From Paenibacillus nasutitermitis (GTDB lineage Bacteria; Bacillota; Bacilli; Paenibacillales; Paenibacillaceae), in the NCBI RefSeq assembly GCF_014641075.1, contig NZ_BMHP01000002.1, forward strand, positions 1,736,001-1,800,000: a DNA stretch of 64,000 nt. Direction: 5' to 3'. Below are positions 1 through 7,970 of this stretch, one piece after another (within the stretch, counting starts at the first letter, position 1; each line of letters starts with the position of its first letter). The notes under the pieces were generated by a model. The model was not told the DNA's origin, did not search any database, and worked only from the letters and a program-made list of their open reading frames with translations. The translations under genes were made by a program, and so were the position numbers.

Positions 1-1
1 A

Positions 2-418
2 GAAGAATCCACTTCCTCCACCAAGGAAGTGTTCAATCTGGTACGCAGCATCGATTCCGGAGTCAAGCAGGCGATCGAAAATATTAAAATCAATGAGGAA
101 GTCGTCAACCTGCAAACCCAGATGCTCCAGGAATCCGAACATATTTTCACCGAAATTGTGGCCAGCGTTGATTTTATTACGAAACAGATTTATCAATTCT
201 CAAACGAAAGCGATCAAATGCTGGAAAGTGCCAGGAAAATTTCCGGAGCGATCCAAAATATATCCGCGATTACCCAGGAATCGGCAGCCGGTACGGAGCA
301 GGTATCCGCCTCGATGAATGAACAAATCAGCTCCGTACAAGCTGTTGTCGATGAAACCGAAAAAATGCAGCAGGTTGTTGTACAGCTGCAGCGGACGGTA
401 TCGATATTTAAAATTTAA
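2..418 (+). CDS. Methyl-accepting chemotaxis protein, C-terminal fragment
   Basis: This is the 3' end of a chemotaxis receptor whose start lies before the window; the frame is open from base 2. The visible 138 residues are a continuous Ser/Ala/Gln/Glu-rich coiled coil typical of the C-terminal descending helix of an MCP signalling domain. A glutamine/glutamate adaptation-like stretch (ITQESAAGTEQVSAS) lies near residues 93-107. The sensor domain, membrane segments and hairpin tip that binds CheW/CheA are not in view, so the ligand is unknown. An in-frame GTG at 29 is not a credible start because the coiled coil continues upstream of it. Confidence 0.85.
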   Translation, partial: EESTSSTKEVFNLVRSIDSGVKQAIENIKINEEVVNLQTQMLQESEHIFTEIVASVDFITKQIYQFSNESDQMLESARKISGAIQNISAITQESAAGTEQVSASMNEQISSVQAVVDETEKMQQVVVQLQRTVSIFKI

Positions 419-558
419 TCATCACCTGATTTAAACCTTCAAGAGAATCGACCATGTTGCAAAATATGGAGATAACCTTGGAGGTGTTTTTGCATTTGCA
501 AGAAGAGCCAGTTCCCTGGCAGAATAACGAAAATTCGAATGCTGATGAAACGAAATAA

Positions 559-588
559 CCAGTCGCCGATTGGATTTCCGACGACTGG
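559..588. terminator. Possible terminator between convergent genes
   Basis: A 7-bp inverted repeat (CCAGTCG/CGACTGG) lies between the convergent receptor and esterase genes. The tract following it on the minus strand is T-rich but not a clean U run. Nothing else recognisable is seen in 419-674. Confidence 0.4.
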
Positions 589-674
589 CTGCTTAAACCA
601 TAGGCGTTACCGCTCCCTTGACTCACGAACAGGGGGCAATTCAGCTTGCACGTTTCAGGTGCTATTGTTTTGTG

Positions 675-1340
675 TTACAGGCCATTCTGATAATCAAACC
701 CGATGCCTTGCAGAAACGCCCGAGCCAGAACCGTATGTCCCGCCTGGCTTGGATGTACACGGTCCCAGGCCAGCGTTGCCGGATAGATATGCTCTAGCAC
801 CCGGTTGAATGCAGCCTGTGTATCGACAAACACTGCGTTATGCTTGCCGGCGATCCGTCTGACCGCTTCGCCGTAACGATCCATCGTCTCCCGCATGGCA
901 TCTTGCGGATTAGGCTCGATATAGAACGGGGACATCAGCACCAATCCTTTCAGGGATGGCTTGGTGCGGATCACCAGTTCTTCAAGCGTCTGTTCGTATT
1001 CCTCCAGGTACACATGGGTTTCGGTCATGGTCGGGACATCGAACTGCCGCCAGACATCATTAATCCCAATCATGATGGACAGCCAGTCCGGCTTGAGATC
1101 GATAACATCAGTCTGCCAGCGGTCTTTCAGATTTCTTACGTTATTTCCGCTTGAACCAACGTTTACTACCCGAATGCCCATATCCGGATACACTGCCGTA
1201 AGAAGCGCGTCAACTATACCGACATACCCTTTGCCAATTGCGTTGAACAGCCCTTCTCCAACCGGTCTTGCGCGTTCACAATCGGTAATGGAATCGCCGA
1301 TCATGACGAGCTTGTCCCGCTTCTTTAATTGAAGTGACAT
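675..1340 (-). CDS. SGNH/GDSL-family hydrolase (esterase)
   Basis: A 221-residue SGNH hydrolase. Block I is GDSIT with nucleophile Ser17; Gly62 in NVGSSG and Asn94 in GIND complete the oxyanion hole; Asp193 and His196 in DRVHPS form the rest of the triad. There is no signal peptide, so it is probably cytoplasmic. It follows an AXE1-family esterase with an 18-bp gap on the same strand, which suggests the pair deacetylates imported xylo- or other acetylated oligosaccharides. A GGGAGG ribosome site precedes the ATG. The family assignment is firm; the substrate is inferred from the neighbour. Confidence 0.85.
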   Translation of the reverse strand: MSLQLKKRDKLVMIGDSITDCERARPVGEGLFNAIGKGYVGIVDALLTAVYPDMGIRVVNVGSSGNNVRNLKDRWQTDVIDLKPDWLSIMIGINDVWRQFDVPTMTETHVYLEEYEQTLEELVIRTKPSLKGLVLMSPFYIEPNPQDAMRETMDRYGEAVRRIAGKHNAVFVDTQAAFNRVLEHIYPATLAWDRVHPSQAGHTVLARAFLQGIGFDYQNGL

Positions 1341-1358
1341 CCTTTTCTGCCTCCCCTT

Positions 1359-2321
1359 TTAATAATCCCCTAAGAAAAACTGAAAAATCTTATCCTGCAG
1401 ACCCGGCAATCCCTCATGTCCGAAATCCGGGTAAATTTCAAACCGTTTTGGTGCCGTAATCTTATTGTAGGCGGCAAATTGAGTGGAGGGCGGACAAATC
1501 GTGTCCATCAGCCCTACTCCAAGAAGCACTTCGCCTTGAATCCGGCTGGCCAAATATTGAATATCAATGTAACCCAGCTTTGTAAAAATCTCATTTTCCC
1601 GTTGATGCTGCGGATCGAAAAAGCGGAAATAAGTACGTATTTCGGCGTATGCGTCTTTGGCCAAATCCATTTCCCAGACCCGGCGATAGTCGCTCAGGAA
1701 CGGGTATACCGTCGCTACTTTGCGGACACGCGGCTCAAGCGCTGCGCAAGCAATAGTCAGCCCGCCCCCCTGAGACCAGCCAGTGGCAAAAACCTGCTCC
1801 GGATCGACATGCGGCATCCGCATAACGATGGAAGCAAGCTGAGCGGTGTCCAGAAAGATATGCCGGAACAGCAGATTATCCGGCTTGTCGTCCAACCCGC
1901 GGATGATATGTCCGTTATGTGTATTTCCGGTCACGCCGCCAACGTCCTGCGACAGTCCCCCCTGACCCCTACAGTTCATTGCGAAGACGGAGAAGCCAAG
2001 CGAGACAAACCCGAGCCGCTCATGCCAATCTCCCACATTGCCGGTATAACCATGAAACTGCAGCACGGCAGGCTGCGGCTTCTCCGCAAAGCGGGGACGG
2101 GCATATTTGACATGGATCCGTGCCCCCCGCACGCCGGTAAAATAGAGATCGAAACATTCGGCAGCGGGCGTTTGAAAGGAGCTCGGTACGATTTCGATTT
2201 GCGGGTCCGTCTGGCGCATTTCATTCAACGCACGTTCCCAATAATCGTCAAAATCGGCTGGACGCGGATTTCTTCCTGAATACGCTTGCAGATCGTCAAG
2301 TGGCATGTCAATGGTCGGCAT
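1359..2321 (-). CDS. AXE1-family acetyl xylan esterase / cephalosporin C deacetylase
   Basis: A 320-residue alpha/beta hydrolase of the AXE1 (carbohydrate esterase 7) family. The conserved RGQGG motif is at residues 118-122. The nucleophile elbow GWSQG places Ser183, with Asp273 (LMDTICPP) and His302 (DFGHEG) as the rest of the triad; length and motif spacing match the family. The frame is open for 48 codons further upstream, but the ATG chosen here has GGAG in good position and begins the family-typical N-terminus. No signal peptide is seen, so it acts on imported acetylated oligosaccharides. It is first in a two-gene unit with the SGNH esterase. Confidence 0.88.
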   Translation of the reverse strand: MPTIDMPLDDLQAYSGRNPRPADFDDYWERALNEMRQTDPQIEIVPSSFQTPAAECFDLYFTGVRGARIHVKYARPRFAEKPQPAVLQFHGYTGNVGDWHERLGFVSLGFSVFAMNCRGQGGLSQDVGGVTGNTHNGHIIRGLDDKPDNLLFRHIFLDTAQLASIVMRMPHVDPEQVFATGWSQGGGLTIACAALEPRVRKVATVYPFLSDYRRVWEMDLAKDAYAEIRTYFRFFDPQHQRENEIFTKLGYIDIQYLASRIQGEVLLGVGLMDTICPPSTQFAAYNKITAPKRFEIYPDFGHEGLPGLQDKIFQFFLGDY

Positions 2322-2468
2322 CTTTTTTATAACTCCTCTTTGGATGTGGTTTCTTTCTATGTTAGCGGTTTTATTCTTCATCTGTAAAGTTTTATTTGCT
2401 CCAAAGACATGAATGATTGGTATGGTCCAGGGCACAATGAATGAATCATAAGAAAATGGAGGCAATAT

Positions 2469-3410
2469 ATGCGGGGGAATAAATATTTCAGGCGATATGC
2501 GTGGAAAACCGTGCTTCTCCTGCTGGTTTGCACGACTTTAAGCATCCATTCAGCACTGGCAGGCCGACTGCACGCCTCACAAACGGATCGGGCTTCTATT
2601 CGGGACCTCTTGTTTTCGCATGCCCGGACGCCGCAGCTGACGGAGGATTCCATTACCTCCCTGCCTGAAAGCAATCCACGGCCCTCCTTTTTGCAAAAGC
2701 AATATGCGGAGCAGCAGTCTAAACGCCCGCGCCGTAAAGCTCCTTCATGGGCAGAGCTGCAAAAACGTTACCCGGGGTCTTTCGTAATCGGAGGTCCGCG
2801 CGGCGAAAGGAAAGTGGCCCTCACTTTTGACGATGTGCCGGATCCCCGCTTCACGCCACAGATTCTTGATATCCTTGCCCGCTACAAAGTCCGGGCGACC
2901 TTCTTTGTTGTCGGATCCCGCGCTTCCAAACATCCATCAATGGTTAAGCGGATTGGCAGGGAAGGACATATTATTGGCAACCATTCGTATAACCATGCCG
3001 TATTCTCGCGGATTTCCTTGCCTGCCTTCCAGCAGCAGGTTCTGCAAACCGATGCCATACTCCGTCCCCTGGCAGGATACAGCCCCCGATTGATCAGGCC
3101 ACCATATGGTGAAATTTTGCCTGAACAGATTGTGTGGATGAAACGAAATGGTTATATCGCGGTCAACTGGGATGTCGATTCCTCCGATTGGCGGGGCATT
3201 GACAGCAATAAGGTTCTGTTGAATATTAAGAAAACCCTGCAGCCCGGCTCTATTGTGCTTCAACATGCGGGAGGCGGTACCGGACAGAACCTGTCCGGCA
3301 CCATTGAAGCTCTGCCCCGTCTCATTAAACTGCTTCGCAGCAAAGGGTACCAAATTGTTACACTTCCCGATCTGCTCAGCAAGCCTGCCGCAAGAAGCAC
3401 GGAACCCTAA
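2469..3410 (+). CDS. Polysaccharide deacetylase (NodB domain), secreted
   Basis: A 313-residue exported protein. Residues 10-31 form a signal sequence ending ALAG, followed by a basic linker, and the NodB domain begins near residue 115. The metal ligands are Asp122 in TFDDVPD and His172/His176 in NHSYNH. Motif 3 is RPPYGE (210-215), motif 4 is the VDSSDW stretch, and His267 lies in LQHAGGG. It probably removes N-acetyl groups from peptidoglycan or a surface glycan at the cell wall. The first motif has Val where nearly all family members have Gly (TFDDGPD). A GGAGG site precedes the ATG. The gene diverges from the esterase pair. Confidence 0.88.
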   Translation: MRGNKYFRRYAWKTVLLLLVCTTLSIHSALAGRLHASQTDRASIRDLLFSHARTPQLTEDSITSLPESNPRPSFLQKQYAEQQSKRPRRKAPSWAELQKRYPGSFVIGGPRGERKVALTFDDVPDPRFTPQILDILARYKVRATFFVVGSRASKHPSMVKRIGREGHIIGNHSYNHAVFSRISLPAFQQQVLQTDAILRPLAGYSPRLIRPPYGEILPEQIVWMKRNGYIAVNWDVDSSDWRGIDSNKVLLNIKKTLQPGSIVLQHAGGGTGQNLSGTIEALPRLIKLLRSKGYQIVTLPDLLSKPAARSTEP

Positions 3411-3448
3411 AGTAATATTTGCGAGCTTTGGGGCATGCACAAACCCAA

Positions 3449-3482
3449 AAAAGCGGCGTCCCGGTATCGGGAAGCCGCTTTT
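3449..3482. terminator. Bidirectional terminator
   Basis: A GC-rich hairpin with AAAGCGGC/GCCGCTTT arms and runs of A and T on its two sides lies between the convergent deacetylase and LysM-3D genes, so it can end both transcripts. Confidence 0.75.
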
Positions 3483-3513
3483 GCTTCATGCTCTTTTATG
3501 AGGGATCAGCTTT

Positions 3514-4158
3514 TTATGATTTGCTGAGAATGAAGACCTTAACATATTGATAACCGAACTCCCTGGCTTTTTCCTGCGATTGCGGTACAAAGATATCAAT
3601 ACGGTCGCCTTTGATTGCGCTCCCCATATCTGTCGCCACGGCCATCATGCCTCCTACAGGCAGTCCCTCGTGATCATAGCCGGTAATATACACTTTGCTC
3701 CCCATCGGGATGCGTTTGGGATCAACTGCAATCGTGCCAAGCTTAAGCGGATTGCCATAGTAATCGACGGGGCCCCAACCATTCTCGGATGCTGCAGCTG
3801 TATACACGCTCGCTTTGGCTTGGACAACATCCGTATAGTTATATACAAGCCCTTTCACAGTAACGGAATCTTTCGCCACTGTCTTGGATACTGCCGGAGC
3901 CGCGGCCGCCTTGGCCTTGACAGGGGCAGCCGAATCCGGAACTGTAAGAGACAATCCTTGGTATATATTCAGTGGATCGACATTCGGATTTGCTTTCATT
4001 AACTGCTCCAGTTTTATTCCAAATTGCTTGGACAAGCTCCAAAATGTATCATTATCCTTGGCTGTGTAGGATGCTGCCTGTGCCGGGCCTGCATGGGCTA
4101 GAATAGCAAAGCTAAGCGCTGCGGCTGCCGCGCTTTTTTTCCATTTCAAATTGAACAA
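3514..4158 (-). CDS. Secreted LysM-3D domain cell-wall protein
   Basis: A 214-residue exported protein: a signal peptide ending AQAA (about residues 1-29), one LysM domain (about 30-74), an Ala/Lys-rich linker, and a C-terminal 3D domain. The 3D Asp motifs are visible in AVDPKRIP, ATDMG and GDRIDIF. Family members such as B. subtilis YocH act on peptidoglycan during wall turnover. The start is a TTG placed nine bases after GGAGG. Its long leader holds a c-di-AMP riboswitch, a known pairing for wall-active enzymes, so expression should fall when c-di-AMP is high. Lytic transglycosylase-type activity is inferred. Confidence 0.85.
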   Translation of the reverse strand: MFNLKWKKSAAAAALSFAILAHAGPAQAASYTAKDNDTFWSLSKQFGIKLEQLMKANPNVDPLNIYQGLSLTVPDSAAPVKAKAAAAPAVSKTVAKDSVTVKGLVYNYTDVVQAKASVYTAAASENGWGPVDYYGNPLKLGTIAVDPKRIPMGSKVYITGYDHEGLPVGGMMAVATDMGSAIKGDRIDIFVPQSQEKAREFGYQYVKVFILSKS

Positions 4159-4287
4159 AATTAAAGTCCTCCTTTTTATTTACGGTTGCACAAGGCCTGT
4201 CCTTTCCAGGAGCCGGCTATTGGCACCGTCATCGCCGAAGCGGGCTGCGCTCGTTATTAACGGTCAATCAGCCTGATCAGGCATGCG

Positions 4288-4423
4288 GCCTGCGAGGTTA
4301 GTTGTCGGATTCGGATTGAGGAGTTTCAACCCTACACTGCAGCGTATCGGCTACGCCTCAGCGATTCACCCCCAGCGGATTTTCACCCATCCACTACTGC
4401 CATTTTGGATGATATTCCGCAGG
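4288..4423 (-). promoter_or_regulatory. c-di-AMP (ydaO/yuaA-type) riboswitch upstream of LysM-3D gene
   Basis: Read on the minus strand, the leader contains GGGGTGAATC, then TAGGG, then CCGAATCCGACAACTAACCT and a closing P1 strand CGCAGG that pairs with CCTGCG at the 5' end. These are the conserved blocks of the ydaO class in the right order. It lies about 130 nt before the start codon. The 5' GGGGGAACC block is less well conserved than in the two copies near 25.6 and 25.9 kb. The class normally turns genes off when c-di-AMP binds; the expression platform between 4159 and 4287 was not resolved. Confidence 0.85.
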
Positions 4424-4668
4424 AAGAATTACGCTTTAATTTGCCGGAGAATACGTAATTCTTGCCTTAATAAGCTCCCCCGTACGAATAAGTTTCGGCT
4501 CGCGTTAAAGAATACCACAATTATCATTTGCATTGAAACAGGTAAATGGGTCCAGTTTGGAAACAGGCACGTACAAAAGCCGTTCCAAAGCCTTTTGAAG
4601 AACGAATACAATGACAGTACATTTACGGGTGACCCTGTCTTTTTTTGTAATCGAAAGGTGGTTAACCA

Positions 4669-5691
4669 TTGAATATTGTTATCATGGCGGGCGGTAAAGG
4701 AACCAGATTCTGGCCGCGCAGCGTCGATGCCAAGCCCAAGCAGTTTTTGTCTTTTCATACGGAACGCACGCTGATCCAGGAGACACTGGCGCGATTCCGT
4801 AAGCTTGTTGACGATTCCCGGTTATTCATCGCCGTGCCCAAACGTTATTTACCGCTAGTGGAGACTCAGCTCCCTGACCTCAATCCCCGGCAAATCATTG
4901 TTGAGCCGGAGCAAAAGGATACAGCCGCCTGCATCGCGCTTGCCGCATTCCGTTTTCTTCAGGCAGGGGATGACCGACCCGTTGTATTTGCCCCGTCTGA
5001 TCAATACGTAGCCGATGAAGAGCCTTTCCTCAGCGCCATCAGGGTTGCCGCCCGGACTGCCCAAATCAAGGATGCTATTGTCACGCTCGGCGTACAGCCA
5101 AGCCGGCCGGAAACTGGTTTTGGTTATTTGCGAACCACGGCTTCGGATGAGGCTCAACCTTCCGAAAACATACTTCGGGTAATCCGGTTTCTGGAGAAAC
5201 CGGACACCCGGCAGGCGGAACAGCTTATTGAAGAACCGGACGTGTTTTGGAACAGCGGTGTTTTTATCTGCCGCCCCTCCACCATCCAACGCGCTATGGA
5301 ACGGTTCCAGCCCCAGCTGTGGAACAGCCTCGTACAGTATCCTTCAGACGCAGCTGCCGCTTATGCCCGAATGCCTCAATTATCCATTGATTATGCGGTT
5401 ATGGAGCATATTGAATCACTTTATTGCATCCCCATTCATTGCGGATGGGATGATATCGGCTCATGGGCAGCTCTGCGCAGGCATCTTCCTCTTGATGCGA
5501 ACGACAATCTTATAAATGGCGCAGCGACTCTAGTGGACGCAAGAGGCAATACCGTATATGTCGGTGATCAGCAGGCCTTGATCATTGGGGTCCATGACCT
5601 GATTATTGTATCTACCGGGACCGGGCTGCTGGTCTGTCCGCGGTCCGAAGAACCGAGGTTGAAATCGTGGTTAAATCAAACTCCAGGGTGA
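4669..5691 (+). CDS. manC: Mannose-1-phosphate guanylyltransferase-like nucleotidyltransferase
   Basis: A 340-residue nucleotidyltransferase with the ManC/AlgA signature at the N-terminus (MAGGKGTRFWP, residues 6-16) and PKQF shortly after. Later motifs are EPEQKDTAACIA, FAPSDQYV and FWNSGVFIC, all characteristic of GDP-mannose pyrophosphorylases. The length matches the single-domain form without the C-terminal phosphomannose isomerase cupin. It makes GDP-mannose, which suggests the glycan built by the downstream glycosyltransferases contains mannose or a GDP-mannose-derived sugar. The start is TTG with AAAGGTGG upstream. Guanylyl rather than thymidylyl specificity is inferred from family motifs. 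Confidence 0.82.
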   Translation: MNIVIMAGGKGTRFWPRSVDAKPKQFLSFHTERTLIQETLARFRKLVDDSRLFIAVPKRYLPLVETQLPDLNPRQIIVEPEQKDTAACIALAAFRFLQAGDDRPVVFAPSDQYVADEEPFLSAIRVAARTAQIKDAIVTLGVQPSRPETGFGYLRTTASDEAQPSENILRVIRFLEKPDTRQAEQLIEEPDVFWNSGVFICRPSTIQRAMERFQPQLWNSLVQYPSDAAAAYARMPQLSIDYAVMEHIESLYCIPIHCGWDDIGSWAALRRHLPLDANDNLINGAATLVDARGNTVYVGDQQALIIGVHDLIIVSTGTGLLVCPRSEEPRLKSWLNQTPG

Positions 5692-5737
5692 TACTGACTT
5701 AAATGCAAACAAATGCTGTACTATGGGGTGGACTCTT

Positions 5738-7150
5738 ATGGAAGAGCTGAGAGCTTATTCGAAAAAAATATGTTTTGCCCTGCTGGTTCATAACAATAGA
5801 GAAGTGGTTTTGGACCTCCTTGATAACATCAGATGTTATTGCCCGAACAGCGCTGTCGTTCTATACAATGGAGGCGATGATCCCCAGTTGTGCCATGAGC
5901 TGGGATTCCCCGTCTGTCCTACCAGCAGAAAATTGGAATACGGTGTCACGGCTATCTATTTGTTAGAAACGATGAGATGGCTGGAGGACATAGAATACGA
6001 TTATGATTATTTGATTAACCTCGATTCGGATGCCCTTTTTGCCAGGGAAGGCTACGAGCAATTTATTGTAAGTCAGATGGAAAACAAGGACTATATGGGG
6101 GTTGACACCAGAATTCCGGAAGATGACTTTTACTGCCTGATCCAGGTGCGTAAAGAATATGATTTATGGAAGCCGTTATTCGGAACTGAACCTTTCTATA
6201 AATCTTTTAATGTCGGCCAGGTGTTTAGCAGACATCTTGTCCAGCTCTTTTTGAATAACGAGCAATATGGCGATCTCCTGGATAACTTAAACAAGACATC
6301 ATCCTTCGGAATAGATGAAATCGCTTATGTGACCATGACGGAGCGTTTTGGCGTCAAGCTTCATGCTTACCCCAAAACAACAGGGGACTTTATTCGTTAC
6401 CGGCCTCATTTCCCGCTGGATGAAACCTTAGGTCAGCTATACCGAAACACATCCTGTTATCTTATTCACCCGGTACCGAGAGACATGGGGGACGAAACGC
6501 GTGCCTTTGTACGAAGCGCTCTCAAACAACATATTCAATATAATGCAAAAGCACAAACATGCTTTCTTGATACGTATATCGGGAAAATGCCCTTCTTTAT
6601 CCGCAGGAAGAAAAGCGCCGGGAATACCATCGAATGGCTGAGCGCTTCCCGGGAGAAAGGGTTATCATACTGGAAATCCGTAGAAACCCATGACAATAAA
6701 CATATATACGGCCCGTTTACATTCGGCAGCGACAACATAGAGGCGTTCACCGCCATTGAGACCCATTACGGCAATATTGAACTGATAGGCAGAGTTGGAG
6801 ACAGCCTTGTCCATTATTGGCGGGATGAGGAAAGTGAAGAATGGTTCAAGTCACCCGTAATTGCGGATGGTGTGAAAGGAACGCCTGTAATGATTGAGAG
6901 CTCCCACGGAAATTTCGAGGTGGTAGCGCCCTTGAAGAAAGGGGGTTTGGGTCATTGGTGGAGAAACAACCATCATTCGGATTTGACCTGGACCGGTCCA
7001 GCCGTATTCGGTCATGATAGTTATAACCGTGTCATTCTAGTGGAAAATAATGCAAACCAATTAACGACAATCGTCAAAACGAATGGTGGATACCGATATT
7101 TTGTCAGAGATGACGCGAATAGCTTAGAGTGGCTTGGATCTTATATTTAA
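5738..7150 (+). CDS. Glycosyltransferase fused to W-rich propeller-like repeat domain (copy 1)
   Basis: A 470-residue two-part protein. The N-terminal 270 or so residues look like a GT-A glycosyltransferase, with a nucleotide-sugar/metal motif LINLDSDALF (DSD at 96-98). From about residue 295 there are roughly four repeats of about 45 residues, each with a YGNIELI- or HGNFEVV-like strand followed by HYWRD or HWWRNN. This pattern resembles small lectin-type beta-propellers. No signal peptide or membrane segment is seen. An ATG five codons upstream lacks a ribosome site; the chosen ATG follows GGGGTGG. A close paralogue lies at 10.7-12.1 kb. Sugar and acceptor are unknown. Confidence 0.72.
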   Translation: MEELRAYSKKICFALLVHNNREVVLDLLDNIRCYCPNSAVVLYNGGDDPQLCHELGFPVCPTSRKLEYGVTAIYLLETMRWLEDIEYDYDYLINLDSDALFAREGYEQFIVSQMENKDYMGVDTRIPEDDFYCLIQVRKEYDLWKPLFGTEPFYKSFNVGQVFSRHLVQLFLNNEQYGDLLDNLNKTSSFGIDEIAYVTMTERFGVKLHAYPKTTGDFIRYRPHFPLDETLGQLYRNTSCYLIHPVPRDMGDETRAFVRSALKQHIQYNAKAQTCFLDTYIGKMPFFIRRKKSAGNTIEWLSASREKGLSYWKSVETHDNKHIYGPFTFGSDNIEAFTAIETHYGNIELIGRVGDSLVHYWRDEESEEWFKSPVIADGVKGTPVMIESSHGNFEVVAPLKKGGLGHWWRNNHHSDLTWTGPAVFGHDSYNRVILVENNANQLTTIVKTNGGYRYFVRDDANSLEWLGSYI

Positions 7151-7165
7151 AAGGCGGGATATAAA

Positions 7166-7945
7166 ATGAGTGTTCATGCATTATCTCATATCAAATCCAT
7201 TGGCGAGGGCTGGACGCTGCCCCATCTGTTCTATTGCGATGATGGCCACGAATATGTGGTTAAGCTAATGAATAATCATCAGGGGCCGGGAGTGCTTGCA
7301 AACGAGTATATTGCTTTCAGACTGGCTAAATTATTGGATTTACCTGCAGCCGAATACAAAGTCGTTAATATTTCATATGACCTGGTCGAGATATTTCCCG
7401 CTCTCAAGAAACTCCGCGTTCCGGCAGGCCCTCATATCGGTTGCCTTTTCGCTGAACAGGCAATCACGTTAAAGAAAAAAGTCGATTTGTCAGTTTGCAA
7501 AAATATCAGGACAATGGCGGGAATGATCGTTTTTGACCATTGGATCAAAAACTGGGACCGATATGTTACAGGAGCAAATCTTTTATTATTACAGGATACG
7601 AAACAACTGCTTTTGATTGATCATTCCAATGCCTTTTGCGGGCCGGAATGGGATACCAAAGATATCATTAAGAGTACAGATACCATGGAAGTCTATTGGG
7701 GACACTACTATGAAATATTTGCCCCCTATATCGACGGTCCCGATCCATTTGAGCCTTACCTGAGTGTATTAGAAGCGCTTGACCGTCGGAAATTGGAACA
7801 AGCGGTCAGCGGGGTTCCCGGACAATGGAAGATCTCCACTAAGAAGCTGGACTATCTTATTGATTTCTTGTATGGCAGAAAAGATCTGGTTCGCGGCGCT
7901 CTAATGCAGCTGCAGGATAAATTTCCAATCTGGAGCAAGCATTAA
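7166..7945 (+). CDS. HipA-like kinase-fold protein
   Basis: A 259-residue protein resembling the HipA-like kinase group. The N-terminal part has a beta-lysine strand (EYVVKLMNN) and a Gly-containing turn, then NEYIAFRLAKLLDLP, a HipA-type helix. The catalytic region reads DHWIKNWDRYVTGANLLL (Asp and Asn as in the HipA DR...N loop), followed by LLLIDHSNAF, equivalent to the metal-binding DHxxAF segment. The gene lies 15 bp after the glycosyltransferase-propeller gene and 25 bp before a GT2 gene. It has no HipB-like antitoxin beside it, so a role in modifying a glycan or a glycosylation enzyme is more likely than a toxin. The substrate is unknown. Confidence 0.72.
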   Translation: MSVHALSHIKSIGEGWTLPHLFYCDDGHEYVVKLMNNHQGPGVLANEYIAFRLAKLLDLPAAEYKVVNISYDLVEIFPALKKLRVPAGPHIGCLFAEQAITLKKKVDLSVCKNIRTMAGMIVFDHWIKNWDRYVTGANLLLLQDTKQLLLIDHSNAFCGPEWDTKDIIKSTDTMEVYWGHYYEIFAPYIDGPDPFEPYLSVLEALDRRKLEQAVSGVPGQWKISTKKLDYLIDFLYGRKDLVRGALMQLQDKFPIWSKH

Positions 7946-7970
7946 AAAACGGTTCATTGGAGAGTGAAAC

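Noticed and set aside
7166..7945. HipBA toxin-antitoxin system
   Set aside because: No HipB-like helix-turn-helix gene lies on either side.
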